The position numbers and the translations under genes were made by a program. The notes under the pieces were generated by a model. It ran no database searches, had not been told where the DNA came from, and saw only the letters and a list, made by a program, of their open reading frames with translations. Positions 9,161 to 20,000 of a stretch of 32,475 bases of DNA are shown one piece after another (position 1 is the first letter of the stretch; each line of letters begins with the position of its first letter). Origin of the DNA: Amoebophrya sp. A120 (Eukaryota; Sar; Dinophyceae; Syndiniales; Amoebophryaceae); the NCBI GenBank assembly GCA_905178155.1, contig CAJINV010000005.1, forward strand, positions 1,224,954 through 1,257,428. The letters are read 5' to 3'.

Positions 9161-9244
9161 TCATGATGAGTCAAATTTGAAAAAAGGAAAGGATCTGAAC
9201 GCGCAAGTGTCGAGACCTTTACCGAGTCTGATAAACTCACTCTG
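9161..9244 (+). ncRNA. 84 bp dispersed repeat, candidate C/D box snoRNA (copy 2)
   Basis: Second copy of the repeat at 5432-5515, with six differences. The C-box-like ATGATGA and the D-box-like CTGA after GAGT are both conserved. This copy has an additional internal CTGA (GATCTGAAC) that could be a D' box. As for copy 1, terminal pairing and target are not established. Confidence 0.35.
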
Positions 9245-9549
9245 ATATTATGGCCGTCCTTTGAGTTTGAGGATGAATGTGCTCTAACTCTTGTCCTTGA
9301 TAAAGAAAAACGAAGCATCTTGGTTCATTTTCATATTTTTCTGCTACCGAAAATCGAAATTATCCCAATTCTAAGCACAGGTTGAGGATAACAGCAGCTA
9401 GCAAGGACACGACAGATTACAACGCAGATATGTGATCTCAATAGCGAAGACGGAAGACACATTAGAGAAACAAAAATACAGTGTTATAGATACCTCGATT
9501 TTGCTCCGACAAGAAATAAAACGGCAAAAGAAAATCAACAAAACCGACA

Positions 9550-12500
9550 ATGCTGTCCAACAACAAGCGGAAGCGCAACGACAAAGCCGCTAAAGGCTCG
9601 GCGGAAAATGCTATCAAAGCAAAAAAGAGCAAAACCGACGAGCCAACGGTCGGCACCAGCAGTCCGACGGATAAGGACGAGGAGGACTTGAGTGAGGAAG
9701 ACGAGGAGGAAATTTCTCATCAACAGGATGAGCAAAGCCGACCGGGCTCCTGCGACGAGGACGAGATAAGCCAGGAACATGAAGATTCTCAAGACCAGTC
9801 CGAGTCCGGCGAGCCCGTGATGCTTGCCCCGGTGACCATCCTCGGGCACCGGGTTCTCCCCGGCGTCGTGAAGCACACGGTGCTAGAGAACCAGCCGCTG
9901 GGGGTGTTCACCTACGAGGACAATTTCCGGAACGCAGAGGATTTGGAAACCGCGAAGCAGCAGTGCGAGATCCTGCAGACCAAGCCGAAGACGTCCGACG
10001 CGGAAAACGAAAACTACTCCGCGGGGAACACGTACTGGATCGGGGCAAATGACGAGCCGAAGTTTCTGTTGGAGAAGCTCGCGAAGGAAATTTTTTTGCA
10101 GTACACCAAGGAAATCCCCATCGATTTTGAGGATAATGTGGACGAATCCGAGAATAATTCCGATGATGAAGATGGACAACAAGAAGCTGGTGCTACTTCT
10201 TCCGCGCAGGAGAAGATGCAGGAACAGATTTCCCTGAACAAGTCTGGCAGCTTCCAGATGCGTATCACAAGAAAAAGTGTTAACATTAACGGTTTTCACA
10301 GATGGCAGTCATGCATATACAAATTTCGCCTTCCATGCATGCTATGCAATACAAATTTGCGCACCTTTTCTGATGCATCACTGCATCACAAATTCCGTTA
10401 ACGTTAACACTTTTTTTTGTGATAATGCGCCGGCGTGTCCCCCCGGCTCTGGTGAAGAAAAACGAGCAGGAAACGTTGAAATCAAAAAGCGATGTTGGAG
10501 TAGAGCAGGAACAAGGTACCGGAGTCGCGGCAGTGGCAGGAGCACCTGCTTCAGGAGACGCGGAACAAGAAGACTCCAACGAGGATTTTTACATCTGCAA
10601 TCCGTGCAAGGATGAAGATTGCACGGAACTACAAGGTGGTAACGAATCCGGTACCGACGCCGAAAGGAATGAACTCCTCGGCCGGGATATCGAAAGAAAA
10701 AATCCCCCCTCCCCATATCGAAACGGAATTTCTGCTGCTGGATTTGTGTACACAGATCAGCTTTGTATTGCAGAGAGGCATTCTTGCGGCCAGGCCCCAG
10801 GCTAGGTAGGGGCGTATGGGTCTAGTTGTTCAGCATGGCAAACGGCTTCCCTTTAGGCGCAATAGCATTACAAATCGCGTCCATCATGGGGCGGAAGCTT
10901 CTGCCCTTGTCTTCTTGCAATACAAATGTGATTTGTGACCGGAAATCAGCAACGCAAATTTTCGGAAACAACCCTGCTCAATATGGGGAGGGGGGATTTT
11001 TCCTTCTGATACGGGATTTGACGGCGCCGGTCCCGGCGAGTATTTCCGGGGCGGAGTACTGGGCGGTGGTGTTGGATGACAAGGAAAAAGAAGACAGCGA
11101 CAACGTGGACCTGCACTTCGACAAGGATTACATTTTGGAGGAGGATCACAAGGTGAACTTGCACCCCTTATTCGGCTCGGTGTTGTACTTGACCAACCAC
11201 GGGGCGCCGACGGTCGTGACCGCCCAGCGGGAGGAGTACATGCCGGCGATCACGTTCAACTTGTCCCCGGAGAAAGGTCTCGACAGTAACGAAAACATGT
11301 GCGTCGTCTCCTATCCGCGAGCCGGGAAGCACGTCGTGTTCGACGGGCAACTGTTGCATTTCGCGGACGGATATCAACTGCAAAAGTGTCTGGGTCTGGA
11401 AGGATGCAAGGTTTGTCATGCACAGTCTGCATGACTCCTGACGTCTGTGAGGCATGCCCTAGCATCACAGATTTTGTGAGGTGGGCTTCCTGATGCCTAT
11501 AACGCATGAGAAATGCCCTCTCGCCGTGGCAAAAACTGGACCTCTTTATTTGCTGTTTATGGTGCAATCCAGATTTTTGTAGTATCCAAATGCAGCATCA
11601 CAAGTTGCAACCTTGCAGACCCAGACATATTTGCACTGCATAACGGAAGTCTCGCGCAGCAGAAGGCGGAGAACAGGAAGCGGATCGCCCTGTTGGTGAA
11701 CATATCAAATGTAAAAATGTCTAGGTCTGGAAGAATGCCACTTGTGATGCTAACTTTGGATTCTAAAAAAATCTGTATTGCATGACCAGCAAGAGGCGCC
11801 CAGTTTGTGCTACGCGGGGAGGGCATTTGTCATGCGGGATAGGCATCAGGAAGGCCTGTAGAAACACGTGATGCTAGATCATGCATTACAGACATCCTGA
11901 GTCATGCAAAGTATGCATGACAAACCTGCTAAGCTTCCAGACCCAGACACTTATACATTTGATAGAGCATCTGGGTGGGGCACCGCCCGGTGGAATGTCT
12001 CCGAATGGAGGAAGACACGGGGAAGAGAAAATTGTTGGAGAAAATCATCGCGGTAGAGAAGAAAGAAAACCAAAATAAGGTCAAAGAACAAGCAGAAGGA
12101 ACAAAGGAACAAAAAACTGCTTTGTCCTTCACCAGTCCCGGCCTGATCCACGTTGTGAATGACAAGCACGAGGTGGACCAGGAGTGCCAAAAAGCTTGCA
12201 CCTTCTCGAAAAAGTTCAAATCCTCCACCAACCAGTACGAGTTTGGGCGATGCGATTGGGTCAATTTTGAGGCTGTGGCGGAAGATGCAAAAGAAAAATT
12301 ACCCTCGACTCTGTTTTACCCGCCAGGGGGAGTGATTGATGTCAGTGAAGAAGGCAAGAACGGCCGCGGGCCTGGAACAGCAGCTCCTGTAGGAAGCGCT
12401 ATGAAGAAGAAGGCCGCTCCTGGTGCTGCGAAGAAAAAGCAAGAAGAACATCCGCCCCCACCTCCGGAGGAGCCGATGGATGCGGAGTTGGTCGAATCTT

Positions 12501-12694
12501 TGATCGGGCAGGGTGAGGCTTTGAAGACGGTCTTCCTCACCACCCATTTCCCGGGCCGTGACGCGGGCAACAGAAAGCCGCACGGACTGACCATTCGGGG
12601 GAGCAAGCAGAAGATGGGAAATGAGAAAGAAGAGTGCAACAAGCACAAGAAGCTCTTCGACCCGGTCATTCGACTAACGACGAAATTTATGTGA
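9550..12694 (+). CDS. 2-oxoglutarate/Fe(II)-dependent dioxygenase, five exons (701 aa)
   Basis: Exons are 9550-10262, 10430-10687, 11017-11371, 11648-11702 and 11970-12694, 2106 nt in total, exactly 702 codons. The first ~90 residues are acidic and disordered, with a KRKR start. The catalytic core has the HxD pair His357/Asp359 (VDLHFDKDY), a strand block HPLFGSVLYLTNHGAPT, the distal His438 (FDGQLLHFADG) and Arg454 for 2-oxoglutarate (NRKRIALLVNIWVGHRP). The family hydroxylates substrates with O2 and 2-oxoglutarate; the substrate here is unknown. The C-terminal ~235 residues are charged and contain a proline run. All four introns are introners of three families, and catalytic sequence is continuous only after each is removed with one duplication copy. 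The 55-nt fourth exon sits between two elements. Confidence 0.85.
10263..10424 (+). mobile_element. introner, third TATC family, TSD ATGCG (162 bp)
   Basis: Inverted repeats of about 30 bp: TATCACAA, a purine run, then AAGTGTTAACATTAACGG at the left and its near-complement ending TTTGTGATA at the right. ATGCG lies at 10258-10262 and 10425-10429. Removal joins CAGATGCG to CCGGCG in frame (FQMRRRV). The interior is unlike families 1 and 2, yet the TATC/GATA ends and 5 bp duplication are the same. Confidence 0.92.
10688..11011 (+). mobile_element. introner, family 2, TSD CGGGA (324 bp)
   Basis: Starts TATCGAAAG, followed by an A-run and ATCCCCCCTCCCCATAT; the right end is the complement, ATATGGGGAGGGGGGAT through CTTCTGATA. 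CGGGA lies at 10683-10687 and 11012-11016. Removal restores LLGRDLTAPVP in the dioxygenase. Confidence 0.93.
11372..11642 (-). mobile_element. introner, family 1, reverse orientation, TSD ACGGA (271 bp)
   Basis: Starts TATCAACTGCAAAAGTGTCT and ends CCAGACATATTTGCACTGCATA. ACGGA lies at 11367-11371 and 11643-11647. The interior is the reverse complement of the 7673 and 11703 copies. Removal restores HFADGSLAQQ just after the catalytic His438. Confidence 0.92.
11703..11964 (+). mobile_element. introner, family 1, TSD GAACA/GAGCA (262 bp)
   Basis: Starts TATCAAATGTAAAAATGTCT and ends CACTTATACATTTGATA. The flanking duplications differ by one base (GAACA at 11698-11702, GAGCA at 11965-11969), so this insertion may be older. 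Removal restores ALLVNIWVGHRP. Confidence 0.92.
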
Positions 12695-13495
12695 GATGAA
12701 GTAGATGAGAACAACAACAAATACAAAAAACCGACCCGCACGGGGCGTATTGCCGCGTTGTTGACCACGACCTGTGGGAGTAATTGTACGGCGCTTTACT
12801 TTTAACTTTTACTTTTGCAAATAACGACGAAGAACGAGACGAAAAATTGAAGGCCGGTGTGTGGCAATGAGTGGCGCCACAACGATACTATCCTCTTTTT
12901 CAGGCTCAGACTTCCTCATCACTACTGCGCAGTAGTACGACTCGATACACGACTCTACGTATATGAGAAGATGAAACCAAAACACGAAATCGTAGCCTTG
13001 ACCTTGAGGAGCTTCACAACATGTAAAAAAAGCTGGACACGAATTGACTCGGCTGTTCTACTTGTCTCTTGGATGATGTTGGAGATCATAGGACCCGCTC
13101 GTCGATCTTGTGAATCGTGCTCTCAAACGAAGATCCGAAAGGGGCACGGAACGTCGCACTGTCAACTTCAGAATGAAATAACCGGCTCGGATCAGCATCA
13201 ACCAAGAAGATCATGCAAGGTGAAGATCTTCAAAAACAAAAAATGCAGCTGTCGCCGAAGTGGAGGACATTCATGTTTGCAGTCTGTGCCGTAGCGGTTA
13301 TGGCTATGAGTGAGCACGCCGTGCTGTTGCAAAGTTCATGATTTAGTCTACTTTTCTCACAGCGGCATGAGTAGTATCAGGTCCTTCGATTCCACTTGTT
13401 TATTTTTCATTTGTTCACGACGATATCTTTTGTGTACCATAAGGATTCTTAAGAAGTTGAAGTCCGCATCAATTTGAATTTCAATAGATTGCAAA
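12695..13495. other. intergenic region between the two dioxygenase genes
   Basis: The only long open frame (to 13294, ~145 codons) begins at a GTG, has no recognisable domain and looks like chance. The last ~60 bp before 13496 are AT-rich and probably the leader of the next gene. Confidence 0.5.
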
Positions 13496-15630
13496 ATGAA
13501 AAAACTTCAATGGCCCCTTTTCGGTGACAAAAATGGAAAGTCCAGCATCGAGGTCTATCACCATGGCCGAGTGGAGGCAGAGGTAAAAATCAAACCAGAC
13601 TGCTCGCATGAGGACCAACACGACGGCGCTTGGCGGTTCGGCTATGATTACAAGAGAAGCAAGCCAGACAGAAACAACAGACCGACCTGGGAATCCTTGC
13701 AAAAGGAAAAGATCGCGATCGTGCGAAATGTCATACCGAGACATGTTTTGGAAGAGGCAAGGAACGCAATTGGCGACACGGACGGCTTGCTGAGCAGAAT
13801 AGACGTCCAGCAGAGTGACGAGGTGCTGGGTGTGCTGGAGAATGAGAATCTAGTGAAGTGTGTCCGATCCATGTTGGAAATCGTGCAGAATGATAAAGAG
13901 CAAGAAGAAAGAAATGCTGTGGCCGCCCATTGTGCGGAAGGAAAAGACGAGCCTCGAGCTGTTGAACCCGAAGGAGCAGTTGTTGTAGAGCCACGAAATA
14001 AAACTACTGCACAAAGCGAAAAAGTCCTTGAGACAACAAGTTACAAATGGCTTCGATGTGTCAAGGAGCTGAAGTACACCGGGCTGCATCGGGATTTTTT
14101 CTACCTGCAAAACGACAAGTACTACACCGTTTGGATCCCGTTTTTGCCCAGAACAGAATTGCAGCACGGGGCTCTGGTCTGGCAGTCCTTGATGTCGGAG
14201 GAAGAGAAGAAGGAAGAGCGAGACAGCAAAAGCGAGCGCGTGGCTGCCATGCCGGAAATAAGCGAACAAAATAAGGCTACAAATATAATCACCGACGTCG
14301 AGCATTAGCGCGAAAGTACCCCTAACGAAAAAATCTCCAACAAATTGCAAAAGTTTTCGAAATTTTTTGTCGTCGTTGTTTTGTTACGCGTTGCGATGGT
14401 ATGGGCCGAGATGGCCAGCAGGCTTGGTATGTGGCCGGTGTGGGGGAGTTCTGGCCGCGAGGCCTGGTGAGGCCGCAGGCCCGGTGCAGCATAAAGCTTG
14501 GGGCTGACAGCCCATCGCGTCATGGCGCGCGAGTCGTTTTAGTGATTATTTTGGCCGTGAAAGCGTTTGCGCCTTTTTTCCAAAATTCGGCCAAAAATAA
14601 ATCGCAGGCGGGCCCGTTTTTCGGCGCCCAAATTTCCGGCGGACCGCAGACGGACTGCAGACGGACCACACTTGGGCAACAAAACAAATTTTCAAAATTC
14701 CCAAAGTGAGGCGATTCCTTAGGGCTTTTGCAGGCTCGAGCCAATTCGGGTGATTTTGTTTGCACAAAAAGGATTTGTTTTTGCAACAAGCGGAATTTGG
14801 GAAAAATTTGTTTTTGCACAAAAAAAATTTGGGAAGGCGTTACGAATGGGGGGTAAGATTGGGGGTTGAGAATTTTTCTTTCCCGGGAAGCAGGACGCCG
14901 TGCTGCGTGAACGCAATCCATGTCGCGGCTGCAGAATTAGTGCTGTGGGCCCGGATGGTTGGGCAACCTCCCGCGCAAGTCGGGCCTACATTCCGAAGGC
15001 TTCAACATGGCAGGCCTCGGCATTCCAGTTGCCCCGGTCATGGCCGCAGAAAGAGTCACGCCCTTTTTGGGGGTTTTCGCGACGACAAAAAAAAACGAAA
15101 TTTGTTGGATTCAGATTCCTTAGGGCTCCTTTCTGCCCAACGAGCAGGGGGTGGGGGACGCGTCCTCGACGACCAGTGAGGGTCCAGCACCCACTTCAGC
15201 CGCCAAGAGAGAATCCATCTGTTCGCCCGAGAAACCGACGGTGAAAAAGCGAAAAGTCCTCGAGGAGGACGCCCCAGCGAGCGGAGGCGGGGAAGAAGTA
15301 GATCCTGTAAAAACTACAGATGAATCGGCAGCACAGCAAAGCAATGGCACCACTTCCGGGTGGCTGTGCCTTGACGCGTCGGAATACGAACATCCGGAAG
15401 GCTTCTGCTGGCGCTCGACGGATTTCGAGGCCGGGGACATCGCGATTTTTGACATGAGCTTGCTCCACATGACCGTACCAAATCTGTCGGCTGTGAACAG
15501 GATATCCTGCGACACCAGGTGGCGACTGCGGCGACGAGATGTTTGTGCAGCAGATATTGAAACAGAGAAAGAACCGAAAGCATTGGGGTGGAAAGAAGTT
15601 CCATATGAAAGTGTGATTCCCGAGGACTAA
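13496..15630 (+). CDS. phytanoyl-CoA dioxygenase-like 2-oxoglutarate/Fe(II) oxygenase, two exons (430 aa)
   Basis: Exons are 13496-14304 and 15147-15630, 1293 nt in total, exactly 431 codons. The start ATG lies in GCAAAATGAAA. The PhyH-type core is split by the intron: His198 and Asp200 (GLHRDFFYL) with VWIPFLP and GALVW are in exon 1; the distal His377 (FDMSLLHMTVPN) and Arg388 (VNRISCDTRWR) are in exon 2. A low-complexity insert (~residues 232-340) with PTVKKRKV, a possible nuclear signal, lies between them. The family oxidises substrates using Fe(II), O2 and 2-oxoglutarate; the substrate is unknown. It lies downstream of another dioxygenase, but the two are not close relatives. Confidence 0.82.
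14305..15140 (+). mobile_element. long introner with ~60 bp inverted repeats, TSD CGAGCA (836 bp)
   Basis: CGAGCA lies at 14299-14304 and 15141-15146. The left end TTAGCGCGAAAG, then CCCTAACGAA, TCCAACAAATT and TTTTTTGTCGTCG, is mirrored at the right end as TTGGGCAGAAAG, CCCTAAGGAA, TCCAACAAATT and TTTTTTTGTCGTCG when read on the - strand. Removal joins GTCGAGCA to GGGGGTG in frame (DVEQGVGDAS). Its ends are not TATC, so it is a separate family. The interior is GGCC-rich at both sides and has repeated TTTGTTTTTGCA segments; I see no transposase. Confidence 0.85.
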
Positions 15631-16344
15631 TAAGCAGTATACCGATCCCGTTTTCTTATACTTTTTACGTTTACCTTGAAGGACGACTATGAAGCGAGAC
15701 ATAACGAATATTCTTACCTGTCTGAGAGAGCATCATCCGCTCCACCAGATAGTTTGTAGGAAAAGAAGCTGGGCAAGTTCGAGTCAGCTGCTGATGTTCA
15801 TTCGGAGAACTTTTGTCGCGAGTAGAGTTGTTGACATATCCACTGAACCTTGCATGGTTTTTCAGACATTTGCAGGAGAAACCGGAGGGCGGATTGAGAA
15901 GAGTAGAGAGAAACGACTTTAAGGACATTTTTTGATTCTATTCTGTTTGCGTTTTAAATTCATACTTTTTCTGACTGGTTTAGGTTTTCTTCGAAAAGCA
16001 TCTTGCTTTCAGATGAAGTTCCCAAGGCTGTGGTTTCTTTTCACATTCTTCTTGTTGAGCGCATGAGATCGTCACTTTGAACTGTTTTTCATTCCTGTAC
16101 TTACTATCTATACCATGAATCAAATAACCTAGACCTACCGCATTGAAAATAGGGGCGCGCGCAAAGGAATCGGTCGAAGATCTTATATCAACTCTCGAAA
16201 TTATCTTACCTCGAGAAGACCTGTAAAAGGCTATTATCCAGTCACATGGCGTAGTATGAGATTTTACGAAATGGAAATTATTTTTTGAGATGAAATAAAA
16301 ACAGAAAGAGCAAGAAGTTGGAGGTCTTCACTTCCCCCACTGTT
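15631..16344. other. region between the PhyH gene and the next exon
   Basis: One small open frame (15689-15922, 77 codons, starts ATGAAGCGAG) is lysine- and arginine-rich, has no recognisable domain and may be chance. The remainder is AT-rich with no identified element. Confidence 0.4.
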
Positions 16345-16956
16345 ATGTACTTTTTCGAGCCGAACTCCGTAAAGATGCGTTGGCCGGTTCCGCTTCCGTC
16401 TCCTTCCACGTTCTCGGAAGTATCCTACAGAAAAAGACAGGCAGGTCATATTTGTATTGCAAAAATGAATAGATAAAAAATCTTGCATGTCCCAAGTAGC
16501 AGCATGCTATGGGGTCACCCATAACAGATTTTTCTGCTATTTTACTTTTGCATTGCAAATATGCGTCTGCCCTGCCTGCTTTTTTCTGTAGGATAGGAAG
16601 CGAGTGAGAGCACCGTAAGGAATTTTTCCTCGAAGGCCGGCGCCATGCTTATGCTGTTCTCAACTACTACATTCTCAACTGTTGCATGAATTTGTGATGC
16701 AAGCGCAGCAATATGGAAAGGGGCAAGCTTGCGAGTCTCGCATCACAAATTTGCAACAGAGTTAGATGCTGTTTAGCCCTTCGATAATTTGTCGTGCGAA
16801 GCGCCTTAATCTTCTGGCGACTTATGGGAATTTTGCATGACAAATCATGTAACACCAGTTGAGAGTGTAACAGTTGAGAGCGCCATAATGCTCCGTCAGG
16901 TCACGGCCGATACTGCCTGTTCGCCCGCAGATATGTTGCATGGTATTTTTCCATAA
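16345..16956 (+). CDS. short uncertain gene interrupted by two inverted-repeat elements
   Basis: An open segment ending at 16420 continues in frame at 16601 after removal of an introner with one GGAAG, giving TFSEASESTVRNFSSKAGAM. A second inverted-repeat element (16658-16879) follows, after which the frame can continue through RQVTADTACSPADML to a TAA at 16954-16956. I have no domain assignment. The ATG at 16345 is a guess because the frame is open upstream. It could instead be the 5' part of the long disordered gene that follows, but I found no splice in the right phase. Confidence 0.4.
16421..16595 (+). mobile_element. introner, fourth TATC family, TSD GGAAG (175 bp)
   Basis: Starts TATCCTACAGAAAAAGACAG and ends with the complement, CTGCTTTTTTCTGTAGGATA. 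GGAAG lies at 16416-16420 and 16596-16600. The interior is unrelated to the other families. It has the usual TATC/GATA ends and 5 bp duplication. Confidence 0.9.
16658..16879. mobile_element. inverted-repeat element with CTCAACT ends (~222 bp)
   Basis: Left TCTCAACTACTACATTCTC is mirrored by the right end when read on the - strand (TCTCAACTGTTACACTCTC). GCGCCAT occurs at 16640-16646 and 16880-16886 and may be part of a diverged target duplication, though the left copy does not abut the repeat. The ends lack TATC, so it is another family. Exact borders are uncertain. Confidence 0.65.
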
Positions 16957-17055
16957 TTGTCGTTTTCTCCTACCTTCTCGTTGTTGCCATGGCATGGCAC
17001 CCCCCCTTGGAATTCCTCACTGCAATCTAGCAATGTGAACTTGAACAACGGCAAC

Positions 17056-20000
17056 ATGTTGACTCAGAACCAGAAGACTTTCGACACAACTCCAGGTAAC
17101 AAGAACTCCTTCAACCTCAACGCAAAGATGAACCACTACGAGCAGCAGACCAGGAAGCCTACGACGTCGACCACAAGCGACGGCTTTTTTCGGCCAGTCA
17201 TGTTCACCAGTAGTACTGCTCCTGCGCCGGCGGGCAAAGGTAGCAATTATGTCACGACCAAGAACAAAGCTGCGTCGAAAAGCGCTTTCTCTACTTCCTC
17301 GGAGGACGAAGCGAGTAATCCGCGGAGCAAAAGAAAAATTCACCTCGATGTTGATAACAACAGGAAAATAAACCAGGCTCGGCACAGCAATTCTTCTAGC
17401 AGTGCAAAGTCGGTGGACACGTTTACGACTTTCAAGAAACCCGCAATAATTTGGAACAACTTCAATCAGAGAATGGAGTCGTCCGAAGAAAAAGAGAAAC
17501 AAATGAAACATAACGAAGATCAAGATGCGTACAAAAAAATAAACGCAAATCTACTGAAGAGCGATGTTGAAGATGAGCAAGGGCAATTATCCGATTTTTC
17601 CCTAGACGAGGACGAGGAGATCAGCAGCCGCTTTTCATCGTCCTCGTCCCACCTGCGGCGTAACAAGTTCGGCCAACAGTTCCCACCCGTGCCGCTCGCG
17701 CCAGTGCGGAAAAAATCTTTTCAGCTCCCCTCGGAGAAGCGGCGACAAGAGCAGGAGGCGCAGCAGGGGAAAGGGAAATTATACGGGGACGATCATGTTG
17801 CAAGCGACGTCACTAGCAAAAAGACCACCGGAGCAAGGCCGCACCCCTTTCCATTACCAAACCACGCAAGCCTGGACGAGCAACAGAAGCGGAAAAACGA
17901 AGTGAGCAACAAGTTTTTGACGGGAAACCTCGGGTTTTCGAAAAACCTGCCGAAAAAAGTGCAGGTAAAGCCGTTTGTGTTCACGACAGCGTCCGCTTCA
18001 CCAACCGCTGCTGGTTCGCCGGTGAACAACTACGACGGTGGTACTAAATCGATGAATTTCATTAAGTCATCGACGGACCAGCACCTCCCGCAAAAAAAAC
18101 ACATCAAGTATAGCAATAATTATTCAACATCGCCGAACAAGAAGAAGAACAATAAACCTCTAACGCGGAAAAGCCGCTCCTCCGTTCAACTAGACCGCAC
18201 CAATCCGGCTAATCGCGTGTGGCTCAATCCTAATAATCATGCTGGTCATCATGATGTTGATTCATCGGAGAAGAAAGCGGCCAGTAGCTCCGTACCAATC
18301 AGCGAGGGACGGGAAACGGACCAGGATTTTCTTGGCGAAACCGCAGAAGATGAGCATAATGCACATCGAGAGCAAACAAACCAAAAAACGCGATATGCGG
18401 CGAAGGAAAAGCAACAGAAAAACTTATTCTACGCACACAACAACACGACTTCGAGATCAGAAGACGGCCGCAAAAAAAATCACGTTCAGGATTCAGAAGA
18501 TTATCACTCCGCTACTTCAAAGAATGACTACACTGCAACAAGACCACAAGCAAATTGTTCCCACCTCCCTACGTGGATGTTGAACAGCGGCGCCGCAGCG
18601 ACGAGAAACACCCATGAACCACCGCAAAACTTTCAAACAGGGGCTGCACACAATCTTCAGCCAAGTTTTATCCGCGCAAAGAGCTACGACCGGAAGGTTC
18701 ACGTTAAGAAATTCTCTTTCCGCCCGTTGGATTGGCAGCCCGAAGAGCTGAAGTTGCGGGATTTCCAGTTCGACTTCAAGCAAAGTTGCATCCAGGAAAC
18801 GCGAAACTCCAATTCTTCTTCCGGAGTTTCTTCTTCCGCGCACGACGAGGGCCAGTCGGCTTTTGTCACTGCGAAGGAAGAGGACAACAACTACGTTTCA
18901 AGGATGAAAAACTATCCTGGTACTGCTGCTGGTGCTGGTCGTGGTTGCTCTTCAAGTAGTTCTTCTCAAATATCGTCTTCGTCTGACGAAAATCAGCCGC
19001 GACGTCGCGCTGGCACTGCAGCTGCTACAACAGGTAGAAGTTCCCGATCGAAAGTTCGCTTTTTGCAACAACAGGTAGAAGTTCGCTTTTTGACAGACGC
19101 GCAAGCTCCGTAGCGGTGCCGAGGGGAAGTCGTGCGAATGTCGGACCAAGCATTGCGGCCCTCTGTGTGGGGTATAGCTAGTAGAGGGCCAAACGAGGAC
19201 CCCTCCGCCCTTGTCTGCCCCAATGTCGCGAGATGTTGAATCAGGTCGGAAGAGGGGCGGGGGAATGGACCGACCTGAAGGCCACAGTTTTGCAAAGTTT
19301 TGGAAATATCTTTCCCCGACGGTATTGCGTGACACGCACTCACTGCGTGTCAAGTGCGTGTCACTCTTCACGCCTGTATTCTCGCCACCAGCGATTCGGT
19401 AGTGCGTGTCAGTGCGTGTCACCAGATTTAGGTGCAAAAAGTGACACGCACTGACACGCACTAGATGCGTGTCACTACCATACCGTGCAGGAATGAGACA
19501 ACGCCTGTTGGGTTTTGGTCTTCCCCGATGGTATACGGTGACACGCACTGAGTGCGTGTCACTTTTTGCACTATATTCTGGTGACACGCAGTGACACGCA
19601 ATGCGGTACGCAAGTGACACGCAGTGTGACACGCACTGCGTGTCACTTGCGTATCACTTTGCGTGTCAACTGCGTGTCACTTTTTGGACTCAACTGCGTG
19701 TCAACTGCGTGTCACTTTTTGGACGTTTTGCTTGTCTGAGCGTGTTCATTTTTTTGCGCCTTTTCTTCCCGAATTCGACTGCCTTTTTTTGCGCCACATT
19801 CTGCTTTTTTGAACAACAGAAAATACGGCTTTTTTCTGTACTTTGGCAGCTCCAAGTTGAAGAAAAAGGCCGCGCTGTGTGCTTTGCTGCAGAAAGTACT
19901 CAAGACCGGCGCCCCCGCCCTCCCTGCTGGCGGGGGTTGGCCGGCATGGGAGAGAGCACGAAGCGCCCGGAAAAGGGAAAAGAGGCCTTTTCCTGAAACT

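Larger units (their letters stand above)
8784..9549. other. intergenic region with a perfect palindrome and an 84 bp repeat
   Basis: No coding ORF. It contains a perfect 30 bp palindrome at 8821-8850, the second copy of the 84 bp repeat at 9161-9244, and AT-rich sequence. The part after 9250 is probably the leader of the dioxygenase gene. Confidence 0.5.

Noticed and set aside
12857-13294. 145-codon open frame between the dioxygenase genes
   Set aside because: It begins at GTG, has no domain, and its composition resembles translated non-coding sequence.
13286-13312. Resemblance to the dinoflagellate spliced leader (CCGTAGC then TGGCT)
   Set aside because: The centre differs, the 3' AAG is missing and no GT donor follows; the match is probably chance.
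14400-15183. Several open frames within the 836 bp intron of the PhyH-like gene
   Set aside because: They lie inside an inverted-repeat element flanked by a target duplication, and exon joining is in frame without them.
18952-19632. 226-codon open frame on the - strand
   Set aside because: It overlaps the sense exon and the GTGACACGCA array; its apparent protein repeats are translated satellite.
19328-19722. CRISPR array, because of short regular repeats
   Set aside because: Units occur in both orientations with irregular spacing and no spacers of constant length, inside a eukaryotic intron.
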